From Pelobates cultripes (taxonomy: Eukaryota > Chordata > Amphibia > Anura > Pelobatidae), in contig OW240918.1 in the NCBI GenBank assembly GCA_933207985.1, positions 16,220,063 to 16,284,062 of the forward strand: 64,000 nt of DNA. Direction: 5' to 3'. Shown here one piece after another: positions 22,801 through 33,790 of the stretch. The notes beneath the pieces are model-generated. The model was not told the DNA's origin. It did no database searches and saw nothing but the letters and a program-made list of their open reading frames with translations. Each line of letters starts with the position of its first letter. Position 1 is the stretch's first letter. The position numbers and the translations under genes were made by a program.

Positions 22801-25800
22801 TCAATGACTGTCTGGTTAGCAAATTTCTCCCAAACTGTGCTGTACGAAGCTCGTGATGTCAATGGCAAGCTTTTAAGATTTTCTAAACTACAAAAGGAAA
22901 ATAACAGTGTTGGGAACAATTTCTTGACATATATAACTCCAATTCTTCTTTTACCAATATTTGCTTAAAATCTTGCTACAAGGTAACGGACACTTTTCTG
23001 AATTCACCACAGAAGAAATTATTAAAAATGAACCATAAATTTTATTAACCTTTTTTTTTTTATTATATCTTTTTAATTTATATTTAAAAATGTAGTAAAT
23101 AACCTCATGATTCAGTTCAAGTTAGGCAAAGCCAGAGCAAACTTTACCAACATGGAAGAGGAATTTAAATATTGCGGGATATTTATCAATGTGTTGCTGA
23201 CACAATTCACCCAAATTTGTGGTGGAGTTTTTAAAAATTGTTTAATGTTTTCACCTTTTTTTCTCTACATCTTAATGTCTTGTTATTAGCTGGGTTAAAT
23301 CGCTGCTTTCACCAGAGTGTTCCAGGTATGAATCAATACCTGGGCCTCCGCCCTGTCAGCTAGGCCCATATTTAGTGGCCCTATGCTGGCAGATTTGAGA
23401 AGGCCTTCTTGGGCACGCCAACTTAATAAATCGTGTTTTCACAATTATCACAAAGTTCTCAGCTGGACATGCAAAACAGCACAGACAGACATCGTGTTTT
23501 AGTCTTAACTCTGTTATGGTTCTGGTCTGTAAGTGGAAGTCTCTCTGTGATTGTATAGCTTGGTTCCAAATACTTTTGAGACCAAACATGATACAATTCC
23601 CCACAATTTGAAGCAAATAGAAAAATTACTGGTGTGCATCACCTGTATATCTCAAGCCGGACTTTGGCTCATTTCCAACTTCCACCTACAGATGGCAACT
23701 TAATTCATTCTATTTTAAAATATACTTTTGTATTAATTTTTTTTTTAGAATATAAATACCTCACGTACCTTTTCGTATCAGGAGGTAAATTGTTTAAAAA
23801 CTCATTGATGTCATATCCCACGAATACTGCGCCAGATTCACTCAGTGCTGGAATAAATGTATTTTTAAAAATTATTAATTGTGTTCCTTTATTCTCTTGT
23901 TATCTTGTCTTGTGTCTGTTCAATTGTATCATATTGTAGATTATACTCTATGTCTGTCCTTCTCTCTATTCTATAGCTTCCTTAATACCACCTGCATAAT
24001 ATCTGCCTTCAATTCAGGGAGATTTTCTTCCCTCGAGTCCTGCATCCTCTTTATTCTTCATTAATTTCTCATTTTGTATTCTTCACTCATGAATCTGTTG
24101 ATTTGACTATCCATCCGTCTCTCTATTTATCGATTCATCCATGTACCCATCGATCAATCAACTCTCAATTGATCATTCATCCATCTACCCATTGATCAAT
24201 CAACTCTCTATTCATCCATCTATCCATTGATCAACTATTTATCACCTATCCATCCATCCATCTACCCAGTGATCAATAAACTCTCCATCCATCCATCACC
24301 CATCCATCCATCTACCCATTTATCAATCAACTCTCTATCCATCCATCAACCATCCATCCATCATTCATCCATCCATTTACACATTGATCAATCAACTCTC
24401 CATCCATCCATCCATCCATCCATCCATTTACCCATTGATCAATCAACTATTCATCACCTATCCATCCATCTACCTATTAATCAATTAACTCTCCATCCAT
24501 CATCCATCCATTTGTCCGTCTGTCCATCCATCCATATACCCAGTATTAAATCAACTCTTCATTCAACATCAATCCATCATCCATCATCCATCCGTCCGTC
24601 CGTCTATAAATCCTACCCTCTTCCCATGTAACCTCCATCACCTTTGTTAATTTCAGTATAAATGCTCAGTCTTTGGTAGTTCATATAATCTCACTTACTT
24701 TTAGATATTTTAAAGACTTGGATATATTTTTCTTCTGTGTTTAGGGAGTTACAGTCGCTCAGCTGTAAAATGAATACTAAAACATCTCGACCTTTTATCA
24801 ATTTCTGCAAATCCTACAAAAAGTAAAGAACTAAAGTAAGTATTTTATGAAGGTGTCATGGGAAATCGAAGATTGTTACGCTTGGATTATATATATAAGT
24901 GTTATTTTCAGACACTGGTGCCGTGATCTCCCAAACAAAGTGGATATATTGGAACATAACCAATTAACATTTTTATACATTTGCGGAGTGTGATAATAGT
25001 TGTTACTTTTTTAAAGTAAAGTTAACATTAACATGTTTGTAGCTATGGTACTTTGAACAGCAGAATGTCGTGAACATCATATGAACAAAATTAATAAAGT
25101 TGGCACAGAGTTTGAACTTCCTGAAAATACAGAAGCAATTTTCTGGTGTCTAAATAGGTTAATCATTTGATCTAAGAAGTGTATACAGCCCAGGAATTGG
25201 CTGAGCAATTAGTCTGCCACTATATCATTCTTTCTGGCTGGTCTACATCCCTTGGTATAGGTTAAGGTCAGATATCAATCTGAAATACTTTGGTGTAACA
25301 ATAGATACATTATAATTTGCTAGCTATTAAAAAACAGTGGCTATTCTTGAGCAAAGTGCTAATTAAGAAGACCTAACCATGGAGACCAATACAATGCTTC
25401 TTGATATTTAGTACATAGATCCACTAGAGCACTGGGTTTGCCTTGAGAACTATCCTGTGTGGTCTCTAATGAGCTCTTTAATATATTATAGTTAGCAGCG
25501 CCTAGACTATTAAACTGATTACGGTGATATCGCCGCCTAGACTATTAAACTGTGATATCACTGGTAAACTGATGTTTCAAAACTAAAATTTAAGGCATAG
25601 CTAACCACAAGCTGTTTATGAGGACCTGATATCATTGATCTTGATGGATACTCAATTTTAAGAAGATATTAAGGTTTAATTAGTAAAGTGAGAATTCAAA
25701 GTGAATTTAAAGTAGATTTCAAATTTAAGGTTAAAAATAGCCAAATTGGAAAAAAGTCTGCTTTCCTTTCAGTGCAGCAACTCTGGCAAGAATTTAAAAT

Positions 25801-28800
25801 TCTCACTTTGAATTCTCACTTCAGTAAAAAAAAAAAAACCTGACTGTAATCTATTGTAAATTCACAAAACATTCCTGGAAAATAGACTACACAATGTTTT
25901 ATTTTAATTTTTTTTTTTTTTACAAATAATGTATTTTTTTTTCTTTTTATGTTACATTACTACTACCGTAAATAATTTGATTCTTACCTGATCTTTGCCG
26001 AACATCTGCGATAATTCTCTACCTCTGCAGTTGTAATTCACATTTAAAGCAAGAAAATCAATTGAGTCCTGAAATTAAAAAAACAAAGTGATTGTATTAA
26101 ACGGGACAGGGTGAGATAATCGGTGATGGGATGAAGATGGGAGATTAGGGAAGGAATAGTAAAGTAAAGATTAGGAACTTGGGGAAGTAGGATTGGGATG
26201 AAGTCCACAGTCCTTTTCCCAAACCTACTTCCCCAAGTCCTCAATTTTTATCTTACCATGCATTTCCTAATCTCTGGTGGACTTACAAAGGAAGAGATGG
26301 ATCAGTGATGCGATACAGATTGAGCTAGGGGTGGAAAAGATGTGAGAAAGAGTCCCAGGTAGAGGTGAATTCAAGTCTTGAGAGAGATGTAGGATGAAGA
26401 CCAGGAAGGAAGGTATGGATGAGGATTGCGGAGGGAAAGGTGGAATAAAGGATCCCAGACAGAGGAGGAATAAAGTCCAAAGATTTAAGGAAAGGTTGGA
26501 TGAAGACTAAGGAGGGTGAAGTAGAATGAAAATGGTCTTGAAAGACATATAGTAAATACCAAGCAAGGAAGTGTGTTGAAGTCCGCTAATAAAGAGATGG
26601 GATGAAGGCCAGGACAGGTATAGATGGGATACGTGAGTGGTATCCAAATCATATTTTCTTAGGATAGTAAAAATAATTTTATGGATTCTGCATATGAGTG
26701 CCAACAGGAGACAATGCATTTAACCTCCTGCAAGGACCCAGGCAGGTTTACAGAGTCGATAGGGGAGTCTGCATGAAATTATTACCATGAAATTTGGTTG
26801 TAGGGAAAGGATATTGCTTAAAACGTCAGATTCTAAAGCAATTGACAACTTTCCACCTGAAAAAAACAAAAACACATTACTGTAAAAACTATAATGTTTT
26901 CTTTAGATATGAAGTAGACAAAATGCAGACTAATCTAAACTTTAACTTGATGCAGTCCTTATTCCATAGGACATCAGTGTAAAAACAACATCAGCATTAA
27001 ATGGGGACAAATGTTCTAGAAGAGACTAGGTATAGGAAATTGGCATTATAAAGCATAATGTATCAAATACATAGAATTTTACAGATCTTGCATGTAAGTC
27101 GATGTTTAAAGGACCACTATAGTGCCAGGAAAACATACTCGTTTTCCTGGCACTATAGTGCCCTGAGGGTGCCCCCACCCTCAGGGTCCCCCTCCCGCCC
27201 GGTTCTGGGGAGAGGAAAGGAGTTAAACTTACCTTTTCTCCAGCGCTGGGCGGGGAGCTCTCCTCCACCAATCCTCCTCCGTTCCTCCTCTTCGGCTGAA
27301 TGCGCATGCGCGGCAGGAGCTGCGCGCGCATTCAGCCGGTCTCATAGGAAAGCATTTACAATGCTTTCCTATGGACGCTTGCGTGTTCTCACTGTGATTT
27401 TCACAGTGAGAATCACGCAAGCGCCTCTAGCGGCTGTCAATGAGACAGCCACTAGAGGCTTTGGAGGCTGGATTAAACTGCCATGTTTATAAAAAAAGGG
27501 GTTAATCCTAGAGTGACCTGGCACCGAGACCACTTCATTAAGCTGAAGTGGTCTGGGTGCCTAGAGTGGTCCTTTAAGCCTCCCTAGCTTTCATGCTAAC
27601 ATTAATTTCCCTCTTCACCACCCCTATCTCTGCTGCAAACAGTCCACTGTCCTCTATCATCTATCAACCAGTTCTCCTCATTCATTCCTTATACTCTTTC
27701 TCTAGTGAAGTTCATGCTTCTTAAAGTAATCTTTTAACATAATTATGTGATTTGATTAATTAAAATTTGATTGACATGCCTGACACCACAGGGAGAAAGT
27801 GCAGAGAATTTAATTCGCAAGCACTATATTTGACCCTGTAACTCTCCAAGACACCATAAAACCTGCACATAGGGGGTACTGTTTTTACTCGGGAGACTTC
27901 GCTGAACACAAATATTAGTGTTTAAAACTGGTAAATTGTATTACAACGATGATATTTTAAGTAAAAGTGAAGTTATTTTCATTTTTTACAAACGAACGGC
28001 ACTTTTATGTTACTATGTTATTGTTGTAATATGTTTTACTGTTTTAAAACACTAATATTTGTGTTTAGTGAAGTCTCTCGAGATTAACAGTACCCCCCAC
28101 GTACAGGTTTTATGGTGTTTTGGAAAGTTAGAGAGTCACATATAAGGCTTGCATTTCATTTTTTTGACATTGAAATTTGCCAGATTGGTTATGTTGACTA
28201 AACATACCCCACTTTCAATACCTTGGCTTGTCTACTTTTTCAAATGGTATGCCATTATGGGGGTAATTCTCATTCCTGGGCTACCACACCGTCTCAAAGG
28301 TAACATTAGTAATCTGGCAAATTTCAATTTGAAAATGGAATGTTCTATATTTGACCCTGTAAGTTTCCAAAACACCATAAAACCTGTTAATGGGAGGTAC
28401 TGTTGTACTCATGAGACATCGCTGATTACAAATATGTGCATTTTATTTGCAGTAAAACCTAACAGTATAATGACATTTACAGCTAAAATGTGAGGTGGAA
28501 CTACAATTTTTTTTTTAAATTTTAAATTTCTCACAGTTTTTTTTATTTTATTCATAATAAATTATGTTTCATAGCTAAATATTTGATATGAAATGAAAGC
28601 CATATTTCTCCTGAACAAAATGATATATAATAAGTGTGGGTGCATTTAATATGAAAGAGGTGAATAACGGTTGAACAGACATATAGCGCAAATTCCAGTT
28701 TTTGTTTACGTTTTGTTTTGATCAGAACGTGTACTATTGACTCCGTCCTGAAGGGGTTAATCTTGATGAAGTGGTTCCAGTGCATAGATCCATTTTTTCA

Positions 28801-31800
28801 GAGAAACAGCAATGTTCTCCTTTGTCCCAAACCATGCCTCTTGTGGATGTCAAACTGACTGTCACTATTGGCAACTCTTCATGTGAAACATAGGAAAGCG
28901 GAATGCTGTTAAGTTCACACTCAGCATAGTAACGTGGAATGTGTCCAATGCTTCTCGGTAAGAAACACTTAATTTGATTACACTAAATGTGCCCTACGTC
29001 CTGAGTGCTTCTTTATGAGAAGCATTGGTTTGGACAAATCATCATAACTGATTACTTAATTGGAGAACGAGAAGCTGCACAGCAGAGACTGTCCCCAGTA
29101 CTGAAATAAAGGTACATTTTATGATGACTTTTTACCATTATATTTCAATGTGTGTGTATGGGGGTGTAGTACTCTAAATAAGAAGAGGAACAGTCTAATA
29201 TTGTTAATACATTTATTTATTTTAATGTTGGATTGTTCCATTAAAGAGAACTTGTCATTGTATAAGGTCAGTGTCTTTTTTTTTTTGAGCACAGAAGGGA
29301 CTTTCTGTTCACGTGATATCATGTATCTGACACAGGCTGTCTCTGCCAGTGTTCTCTTTATAACTGAGAGGAATATTAGATCTCGTGTCTATTGGTAATG
29401 CATTCTAATCAGTCCCGTGTAGTTAATGTATTATCTGATTCTGATACAGGGTTCTAACAGTTACTAGTTTGCGATGTTCTGGATGCAAAGTACAAAAAAT
29501 GACATAACACGGGAGAGAAAGGTGGATAAAGCAAACACTAGCTCTTTGCTAAATATTTATTATTTCACTTGTTTAAGGGAGTTTATGGACTCTTTATAAC
29601 CATTCATAATGGTTTTAGATTAATATATACCAATGGTTTTTACTGAGGAAGTTATCTTTTACGTCTTAGCCCCTTCCTGACGTTAGGGCGTGCTGTGTCG
29701 TCCTACATTAGGAGGGCATTACCGCCGTTAGGGTGGCAAAGCATGCCCTATTGATTTGGCCCTCCTTCAGGCAGAAATACTTACCATAGATCCATTAGAT
29801 CCAATACTTACCTTCTGCGCCAATAGCGATCACGGTACCTACCTATTTTATTGATTGTATATTATGGGATCTGCCTGACAATCCATGCACTCCCCTGGCA
29901 GCTAAACCTCCTATGTAATCCACTAATGTAAAATTAATTAAATAATCCAATTATATATAAATAATATATATACATACTCTTAGAATTGCATTTTATATAT
30001 ACAATATACACACATATATATATCTCTCTCTCATTTAATTCTAAGTGTATTTATTTATTATGTATTTATAATTATATTATATGAGGAATTTAAATTGTAT
30101 GCCCTATATTTGACCTTGAAACTTTCCCAAACCCCAGAAATCCTGTCCATGGGGGTACTAGAGTAATCAAGAGACATCACTGAACCCAAATATGAGTGTT
30201 TTAGAGCAGTAAAACATATAATGACGAAGATATAGTTGGTGAAAGTGCAGTTTATGTGTGAAAAATACAAACAAAACTAATATTAACACTAAATTTGGAC
30301 AAGATTTGTGACTAAGTGGATACGAAAATATACTCAACATTTACTCAATATGCCATTTTGCATATACTTGGTTGTCTACTTTTGCAAATTATATGTCATG
30401 ATGGGCCCAGCAAACCAATCTGGCAAATTTCAATGTGTAAAAACTAAAAAAGGGCAAGCTATTTATTTGACCCTGTACTTTCCAAACCACCATAGAACCT
30501 TTACCTGGGGGGCATTGGTGTACTGTTGGGACATCACAGCATACAATTAACGGTATTATGACATTCACAGTTAAAATGCCATGCAGAACTTGGAAAATAG
30601 CAAAATCTCTCAATTTCTCACACTGTATTATCCTGTATTCATATTCAATTTTGTTTCATATACAATTATCTGATGTGAAATGAAAGCCCTATTTCTCCTG
30701 AACCAAATGATAAATAAAATAATTGTTGATGCACTGAATACGAAAGAGGTAAATTATGGTAGGTTTTCATTTCAGAACTTGGACAACTTCCTCATCTTTA
30801 AACCATCCTTTACAGATTCTGTATTTCACTGGTGTGACCCACTCATTGAACTCATTTAACTCATTTAACAAATGACGGGCTAGATAGAGATGTAAATTCC
30901 TAAATAAGCAGGGCCAGGTCATTATGGGCCAGATTGCGGCAATGATGGCATGACATATTGTGTTAAACTAGTTTTGTCTGCTTGTTAGAGATGGAAGGAA
31001 CAGTGAAACCTGGATTTTAGCTCTACACTAAATGTATAAAAACGATCCTAATACAATTCTTGCTTTTGCTAAATGTAATGAAATGAACACTCCGAGCACC
31101 ATAACCACTACAGCAAAGGTTATGGTAATTAAAGTGCTCCTTTAATTTACTATTCGGTAGATTTTTCTAAGATATTCACAACACAGTCCTTTTAAAATCC
31201 ATCCATCTGCTGCTAATCGACAGGAAAGCATCAGTGGACACCACTTTCCAGATATAGAAGAATGGTGCTCTATAACGGGAATTAACCGATCAATTAGCGA
31301 TGACCAGTTTCACTGAAAGATAAAGGGGTTCTCTGTGTCCCTCAGGAGAATTCAGAGAATGAGGGAAAGCAGTTTCTATCAGTGGAAAACCCTCTCCGGT
31401 TACATCTGAAAGGTAAAAGTTACGCTATAACGACCAAACTGTGACTAATGATGAGTTAGAAATGTTTTACTGTTCAGCAATTTTGATAAAGCTAGTAAAT
31501 ACAACCGTTACTGAGTAACCTTGAAATACACTGGGTGACCTTGAACTAACTTTACAATATTTATGGTCGCATAGTAAAGATAAGGACGCACTTTTGGGTT
31601 GTTATAGAGTCAGTTATCAGGTGGCACAAAAGGAATTTCTCATGTCATAAAATAAGAGAATAGTCTTTGTCCAAGGTAAAGTCTGAATCCAGGCGTTATA
31701 ACACTCGTTATGTCATCTAGTACTTACATAAATTCCAAAGGATCATTCCTAATGGACTGCTGTGATCTCTCTCCATGATCTTGGATCTTGTTTAATTTTA

Positions 31801-33054
31801 ACATAACATGATATTCAGCATTTATTACCGTTTTGGGGCTGGCTCATTGACCTACTGAGTATTAACTATAGTCTATGATAAAATATAACGACTCCTGCAT
31901 TAATACATTTATAGGACTATTTATTTTAAAGGAGAAAATGAATTTTAATATAATGCATACTCTGCATTGACTAATATGTATTTAGTATATGTATAATGTT
32001 ATGATAACATTATACAAATATATTCAGGGCCAGTACAAACCATTGTCTGGAAATCTATTCATAAACAGGACTATACATAGGACACAAAGTCATGCATTTA
32101 GACTGGAAGAAAGGAGATTTAGTCTAAGGCAAAGGAAAGGTTTTTTTTTAACTATGTATTTGTGAGCTGTTAAAAATAAAATTTAAACATCCACACCTCT
32201 TTATCCTGTCCTGGGAACCTCCATCTTGGATCCCTGTCAATCATTGTTATAAGCTCTGTCATTTGCACTTGGTAGTTAGCATATAGACAATGTGTCTGAC
32301 TCTCCTCTTTATTGCAATGTGTGAAAATATGTATTTGATTTTTTATTTTTTTAAATCAGCAGATATTTTAAAGCGCAAAATCCAGTCTACCTGAAATAAT
32401 GCACTTATTCTGCACAGTATTTTAGTTTCAGTTACAGAAATAAGACCTCTACCAAACCCGGGCACCAGAAATCTTACCTGCGGAAGCATACTTTCTGTGG
32501 TACAAACTGTGTGCTTTCTGGTGTGCCAGAAGAAGACCTTGAAGGGATCCAGAATTTGTGTAGTCTGGCTGACCATTAAAGGTTATCCAGGTTTGAACTA
32601 TATCACCAAAAGCACTGAATACAAAATCAGCATATTCTTCAAAGAGATCCAGTAGTCCGCTGGTGGCCTGGTCATGAAGTGGTCTTCCTTGCAAGATGAT
32701 CACTGGATGAATGCTTGCTCCTGCAAGATACCGAAGAAGGGTCTTGTAACATTTGACTTGTCCATCGTCAGGTGTCTTTGGATCTCCGTTCTGTAGGAGA
32801 ACAGTGTGTTCCAGATTGATTTTATAGTGAGTGACACCATTTTTTTTGAGAATAGGGATTTGGTCTTTCAACCAGAGGAGCATATCTCCATGGCATCCAG
32901 ACATTTCATTTTGCTTCACGTCATTATAAACACCCCCTGTGATACTTGGTAAAGGTCCAGCAATGGCTATAAGGTTTTCATTTGTTTTTAGACTGAATCC
33001 TTGGCACAGGCAAGGGAGTAAAGTGAATATTATTCCTGTAAAACCTAAACCCAT
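13654..33054 (-). CDS. LCT: Gene B: lactase-phlorizin hydrolase paralogue, exons 1-12 (3' end not in window)
   Basis: Twelve exons with GT/AG borders and consistent phases join into 4761 nt (1587 codons): 33054-32478, 26856-26786, 26068-25988, 24813-24699, 23847-23769, 22887-22212, 21902-21257, 20163-18610, 18127-17859, 15722-15432, 15080-14882, 13856-13654. The protein has a signal peptide (residues 1 to about 20), a fragmentary GH1 domain I (to about 310), GH1 domain II (to about 790), domain III (to about 1330) and the first half of domain IV. Known LPH is a brush-border membrane glycosidase that splits lactose and aryl or lipid glucosides. Domain II keeps HEP (Glu506) but has TGNG (Gly718) instead of TENG. 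Domain III keeps TENG (Glu1237) but has HQP (Gln1027) instead of NEP. Domain IV has NEP (Glu1503). No frame breaks are seen. Exons 13-17 are missing from view, so loss and extension past the window are both open. Confidence 0.92.
13857..14881 (-). other. Gene B intron 11
   Basis: 1.0 kb, AT-rich. I see no element I can name; a short A/T and GA-rich stretch lies at 14538-14572. Confidence 0.6.
14882..15080 (-). CDS. LCT: Gene B exon 11: domain IV acid/base motif
   Basis: 66 codons: [40 protein letters not shown]. The catalytic acid/base Glu of NEP is present (14931-14933, codon 1503). About 88 % identical in DNA to gene A exon 11, clearly more than its neighbours. Confidence 0.95.
15432..15722 (-). 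CDS. LCT: Gene B exon 10: GH1 domain IV
   Basis: 97 codons: [49 protein letters not shown]. Same length and phase as gene A exon 10, with 21 amino-acid differences by eye. A usually conserved ACDSY reads ACNSY here. Confidence 0.94.
16310..17610 (+). mobile_element. L2-type LINE reverse-transcriptase fragment (gene B intron 9, antisense)
   Basis: Plus-strand pieces in several frames: [29 protein letters not shown] (RT motif A, decayed), [20 protein letters not shown] and [20 protein letters not shown] (the usual C-terminal end). Stops and frame changes show it is dead. It is related to 53348-54449. The rest of intron 9 (15723-16309, 17611-17858) shows nothing clear. Confidence 0.75.
17859..18127 (-). 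CDS. LCT: Gene B exon 9: domain III end and domain IV start
   Basis: 89 codons: [20 protein letters not shown] closes domain [15 protein letters not shown] is the conserved tail, [20 protein letters not shown] opens domain IV. Ends SYQ at phase 0, joining IEGGW in exon 10. Gene A's exon 9 (63793 onward) is about 71 % identical over the overlap. Confidence 0.94.
18610..20163 (-). CDS. LCT: Gene B exon 8: GH1 domain II end, linker and most of domain III
   Basis: A single 1554-bp exon. It ends domain II ([20 protein letters not shown]), has a basic linker (residues ...[19 protein letters not shown]), then nearly all of domain [76 protein letters not shown]. Acid/base Glu is Gln (codon 1027, 19328-19330); the nucleophile Glu1237 (18698-18700) is intact. 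The RR before LAP sits close to where mammalian pro-LPH is cut by trypsin (Arg868/Ala869 in human, from memory). The size matches the very large exon known at this place in mammalian LCT. Confidence 0.96.
20164..21256 (-). other. Gene B intron 7
   Basis: 1.1 kb of AT-rich sequence between exons 8 and 7. No repeat or gene recognised. Confidence 0.55.
21257..21902 (-). CDS. LCT: Gene B exon 7: C-terminal half of GH1 domain II
   Basis: 215 codons: [59 protein letters not shown], and the nucleophile region as YITGNGMP. The nucleophile Glu is Gly (codon 718), the same loss as in mammalian LPH domain II, so this domain is predicted to be inactive and to act in folding of the pro-region. Confidence 0.95.
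22212..22887 (-). CDS. LCT: Gene B exon 6: N-terminal half of GH1 domain II
   Basis: 225 codons carrying the domain start ([20 protein letters not shown]), the GH1 N-terminal signature [45 protein letters not shown] and [17 protein letters not shown]. The acid/base Glu (codon 506) is present in HEP. Ends SYK at phase 0 before GTAAG. Confidence 0.95.
22888..23768 (-). other. Gene B intron 5
   Basis: 0.9 kb without recognisable coding sequence. A T-rich run lies at 23051-23061. Nothing else identified. Confidence 0.5.
23769..23847 (-). CDS. LCT: Gene B exon 5 (79 bp)
   Basis: Encodes [20 protein letters not shown], matching the LPH block (V/T)xxGFDINEFL that closes domain I. Acceptor TATTCCAG, donor GTACGT, phase 1 in and phase 2 out. 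Confidence 0.87.
24104..24610. repeat. (ATCC)n microsatellite in gene B intron 4
   Basis: About 500 bp of ATCC units broken by phrases such as ACCCATTGATCAATCAACTCTC, which recur about every 60-70 bp. So it is a tetranucleotide array with a superimposed longer period. Open frames of Ser/Ile/His/Pro across it are not genes. Confidence 0.9.
24699..24813 (-). CDS. LCT: Gene B exon 4 (115 bp)
   Basis: Encodes [20 protein letters not shown] followed by CNSL, matching the LPH stretch KVFIFNLKLPDC. Acceptor TTTTTGTAG, donor A/GTAAGT, leaving phase 1. Confidence 0.85.
24814..25987 (-). other. Gene B intron 3
   Basis: 1.2 kb. It contains a small direct repeat (GCCTAGACTATTAAACTG at about 25499 and 25536) and an inverted pair around GAATTCAAAGTGAA (25690) and TTCACTTTGAATTC-like sequence (25800-25820), probably a small MITE. 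A related foldback is at 48405-48550. Confidence 0.45.
25988..26068 (-). CDS. LCT: Gene B exon 3 (81 bp)
   Basis: Encodes 27 residues including [14 protein letters not shown], which corresponds to the LPH domain I segment D(T/S)VDFLSLDLSY. Acceptor ATTTCAG, donor GTAAGA, phase 0 at both ends. Confidence 0.88.
26069..26785 (-). other. Gene B intron 2
   Basis: 0.7 kb, purine-rich on the plus strand (many GGA/GATGAAG units between 26300 and 26620), a low-complexity stretch. No gene seen. Confidence 0.5.
26786..26856 (-). CDS. LCT: Gene B exon 2 (71 bp)
   Basis: This small exon was found by continuing phase 1 from exon 1. The acceptor TTTTTTTCAG precedes GTGGAAAG, giving [19 protein letters not shown], which matches the LPH pattern GKLSVxLxxDxxxxLL. 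It ends in ATG before GTAATA. Confidence 0.85.
27106..27577. mobile_element. piggyBac-type MITE, family A (gene B intron 1)
   Basis: TTAA at 27106-27109 and 27574-27577, inverted ends AGGACCACTATAG / CTAGAGTGGTCCT, the GC-rich ATGCGCATGCGCGGCAGGAGC core, and inner hairpins (GCTTTCCTATG..., CAGTGAGAA...). Same family as 9925, 45597 and 52139. Confidence 0.85.
27795..28765. repeat. Foldback-type interspersed repeat C, copy 1
   Basis: Holds two inverted arms: TATTTGACCCTGTAACTCTC...AACACAAATATTAGTGTTT (27826-27920) and its complement (28030-28140). A second forward arm (28340-28440) follows, and the unit ends CCGTCCTGAAGGGGTTAA (about 28743-28760). The same phrases recur at 30075-30775 and 35690-37290. 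No coding capacity. This is a common frog-type repeat whose class I cannot fix. Confidence 0.65.
28766..30074 (-). other. Part of gene B intron 1
   Basis: Mostly AT-rich with no gene. 29665-29900 begins CCCCTTCCTGACGTTAGGG, which resembles the inverted end of repeat C, so it may be a solo fragment of that family. A short ATAT/ACAC microsatellite lies at 29990-30035. Confidence 0.4.
30075..30775. repeat. Interspersed repeat C, copy 2 (gene B intron 1)
   Basis: Contains the family phrases TATTTGACC(C)TG, AAATATGAGTGTTTTAGA..GTAAAACATA and TGAAATGAAAGCCCTATTTCTCCTGAAC. Diverged from copy 1. Open frames inside it are repeat by-products. Confidence 0.6.
30776..32477 (-). other. Rest of gene B intron 1 next to exon 1
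   Basis: 1.7 kb without recognised repeat or exon. A short inverted repeat at 31094-31145 (ACCATAACCACTACAGCAAAGGTTATGGT) looks like a small MITE remnant. Confidence 0.45.
32478..33054 (-). CDS. LCT: Gene B exon 1: signal peptide and start of GH1 domain I
   Basis: Starts [20 protein letters not shown], a hydrophobic signal peptide, then an LPH-like N-terminus (AGPLPS...). It contains a weakened GH1 fold start ([29 protein letters not shown]). The region where active GH1 domains have NEP reads NGQP, so domain I is not expected to be catalytic, as in known LPH. It ends in HRKYASA plus one base, followed by GTAAGAT. Confidence 0.93.
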
Positions 33055-33090
33055 TGTGGTTGTACTGTCAAGTAAATTATTGGAGAAGTG

Positions 33091-33185
33091 ATTTATACCA
33101 AGGCACTAGTCATAAAATGAGCATCTGGCCTGCACTATCTACAGTGGAGATAAGAAAACTGCTGAAACACATGTTATTGAGTAAT
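33091..33185 (-). promoter_or_regulatory. Candidate gene B promoter: TATA, CDX2-, GATA- and HNF1-like sites
   Basis: Minus strand, upstream of the ATG at 33054: GGTATAAAT at 33099-33091, CATTTTATG (CDX2-like TTTATG) at 33119-33111, AGATAG (GATA) at 33139-33134, a second AGATAA on the plus strand at 33148-33153, and GTTATTGAGTAAT (HNF1-like half-palindrome, read on plus) at 33173-33185. If transcription starts about 25-30 nt after the TATA, the 5' UTR is only about 12 nt and the CDX site lies near -50 and GATA near -70. From memory, that is the order in mammalian LCT promoters. Motif calls are by eye. Confidence 0.45.
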
Positions 33186-33284
33186 AAAGAGAAATATGTG
33201 TATGTACAACTCAGAAAGGAATAATGTACATTTATTTATAGAACATTACACAACACTTTGAAGTAAAGACCTTATATATATTTT

Positions 33285-33790
33285 TTTTAAATCTTTATTT
33301 TATTGCGCATAAAGTATTACATGACATAGGTGGTATATGCCACTTAAGTAGAACAATCACAATCCAAGATATGTTGGCATCAGAGTCTACGCATTTTTAC
33401 TTTTTTCACAGTTGTAAGATAAAGTAAGATAACAATATTTAGTTCGAGAGAATCTAGTCGTTGAACATAACAGCAGTTTGGTCCGATGGCATCGATTCAA
33501 CTTTTACCATGATATAGTTGGTAGTGTAGAATAGGAATGAATGGGAGGGGTAGGGATGGTGTAGGTAGTGAGATGGTCATGTATGGATAGTCTTTAGATG
33601 GCTCTACGACCTAGATAGGTCAACCATGGCTGCCATGTTAGGGTGTAGATGGTGTATTTATTCGAGTGTGATGCGTCTAGTTCTTCCATGGTCCTTATGA
33701 ATTCTACCTTCTGTATCCACTCCCGTACTGATGGGGCATTAGTGCTCTTCCATTTTAGTGGTATCAACATGTTTGCTGCTGTCAGCATAT
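33285..33790 (-). mobile_element. 5'-truncated L1/Tx1-like LINE 3' end
   Basis: Minus-strand frame LTAANMLIPLKWKSTNAPSV... TLTWQPWLTYLG (33788-33594) is a typical C-terminal end of a Tx1/L1-like ORF2. The 3' end is marked by an A-run (T8 at about 33290 on plus). It lies just upstream of gene B. Confidence 0.65.

Noticed and set aside
32449..32477. Extension of exon 1 past 32478
   Set aside because: A clear GTAAG donor and the matching exon 2 in phase show that the following codons are intronic.
13654..33054. Gene B as a pseudogene
   Set aside because: All twelve visible exons are open, in phase and have good splice sites; loss of single catalytic residues is not decay of the gene. Absence of exons 13-17 cannot be judged from this window.
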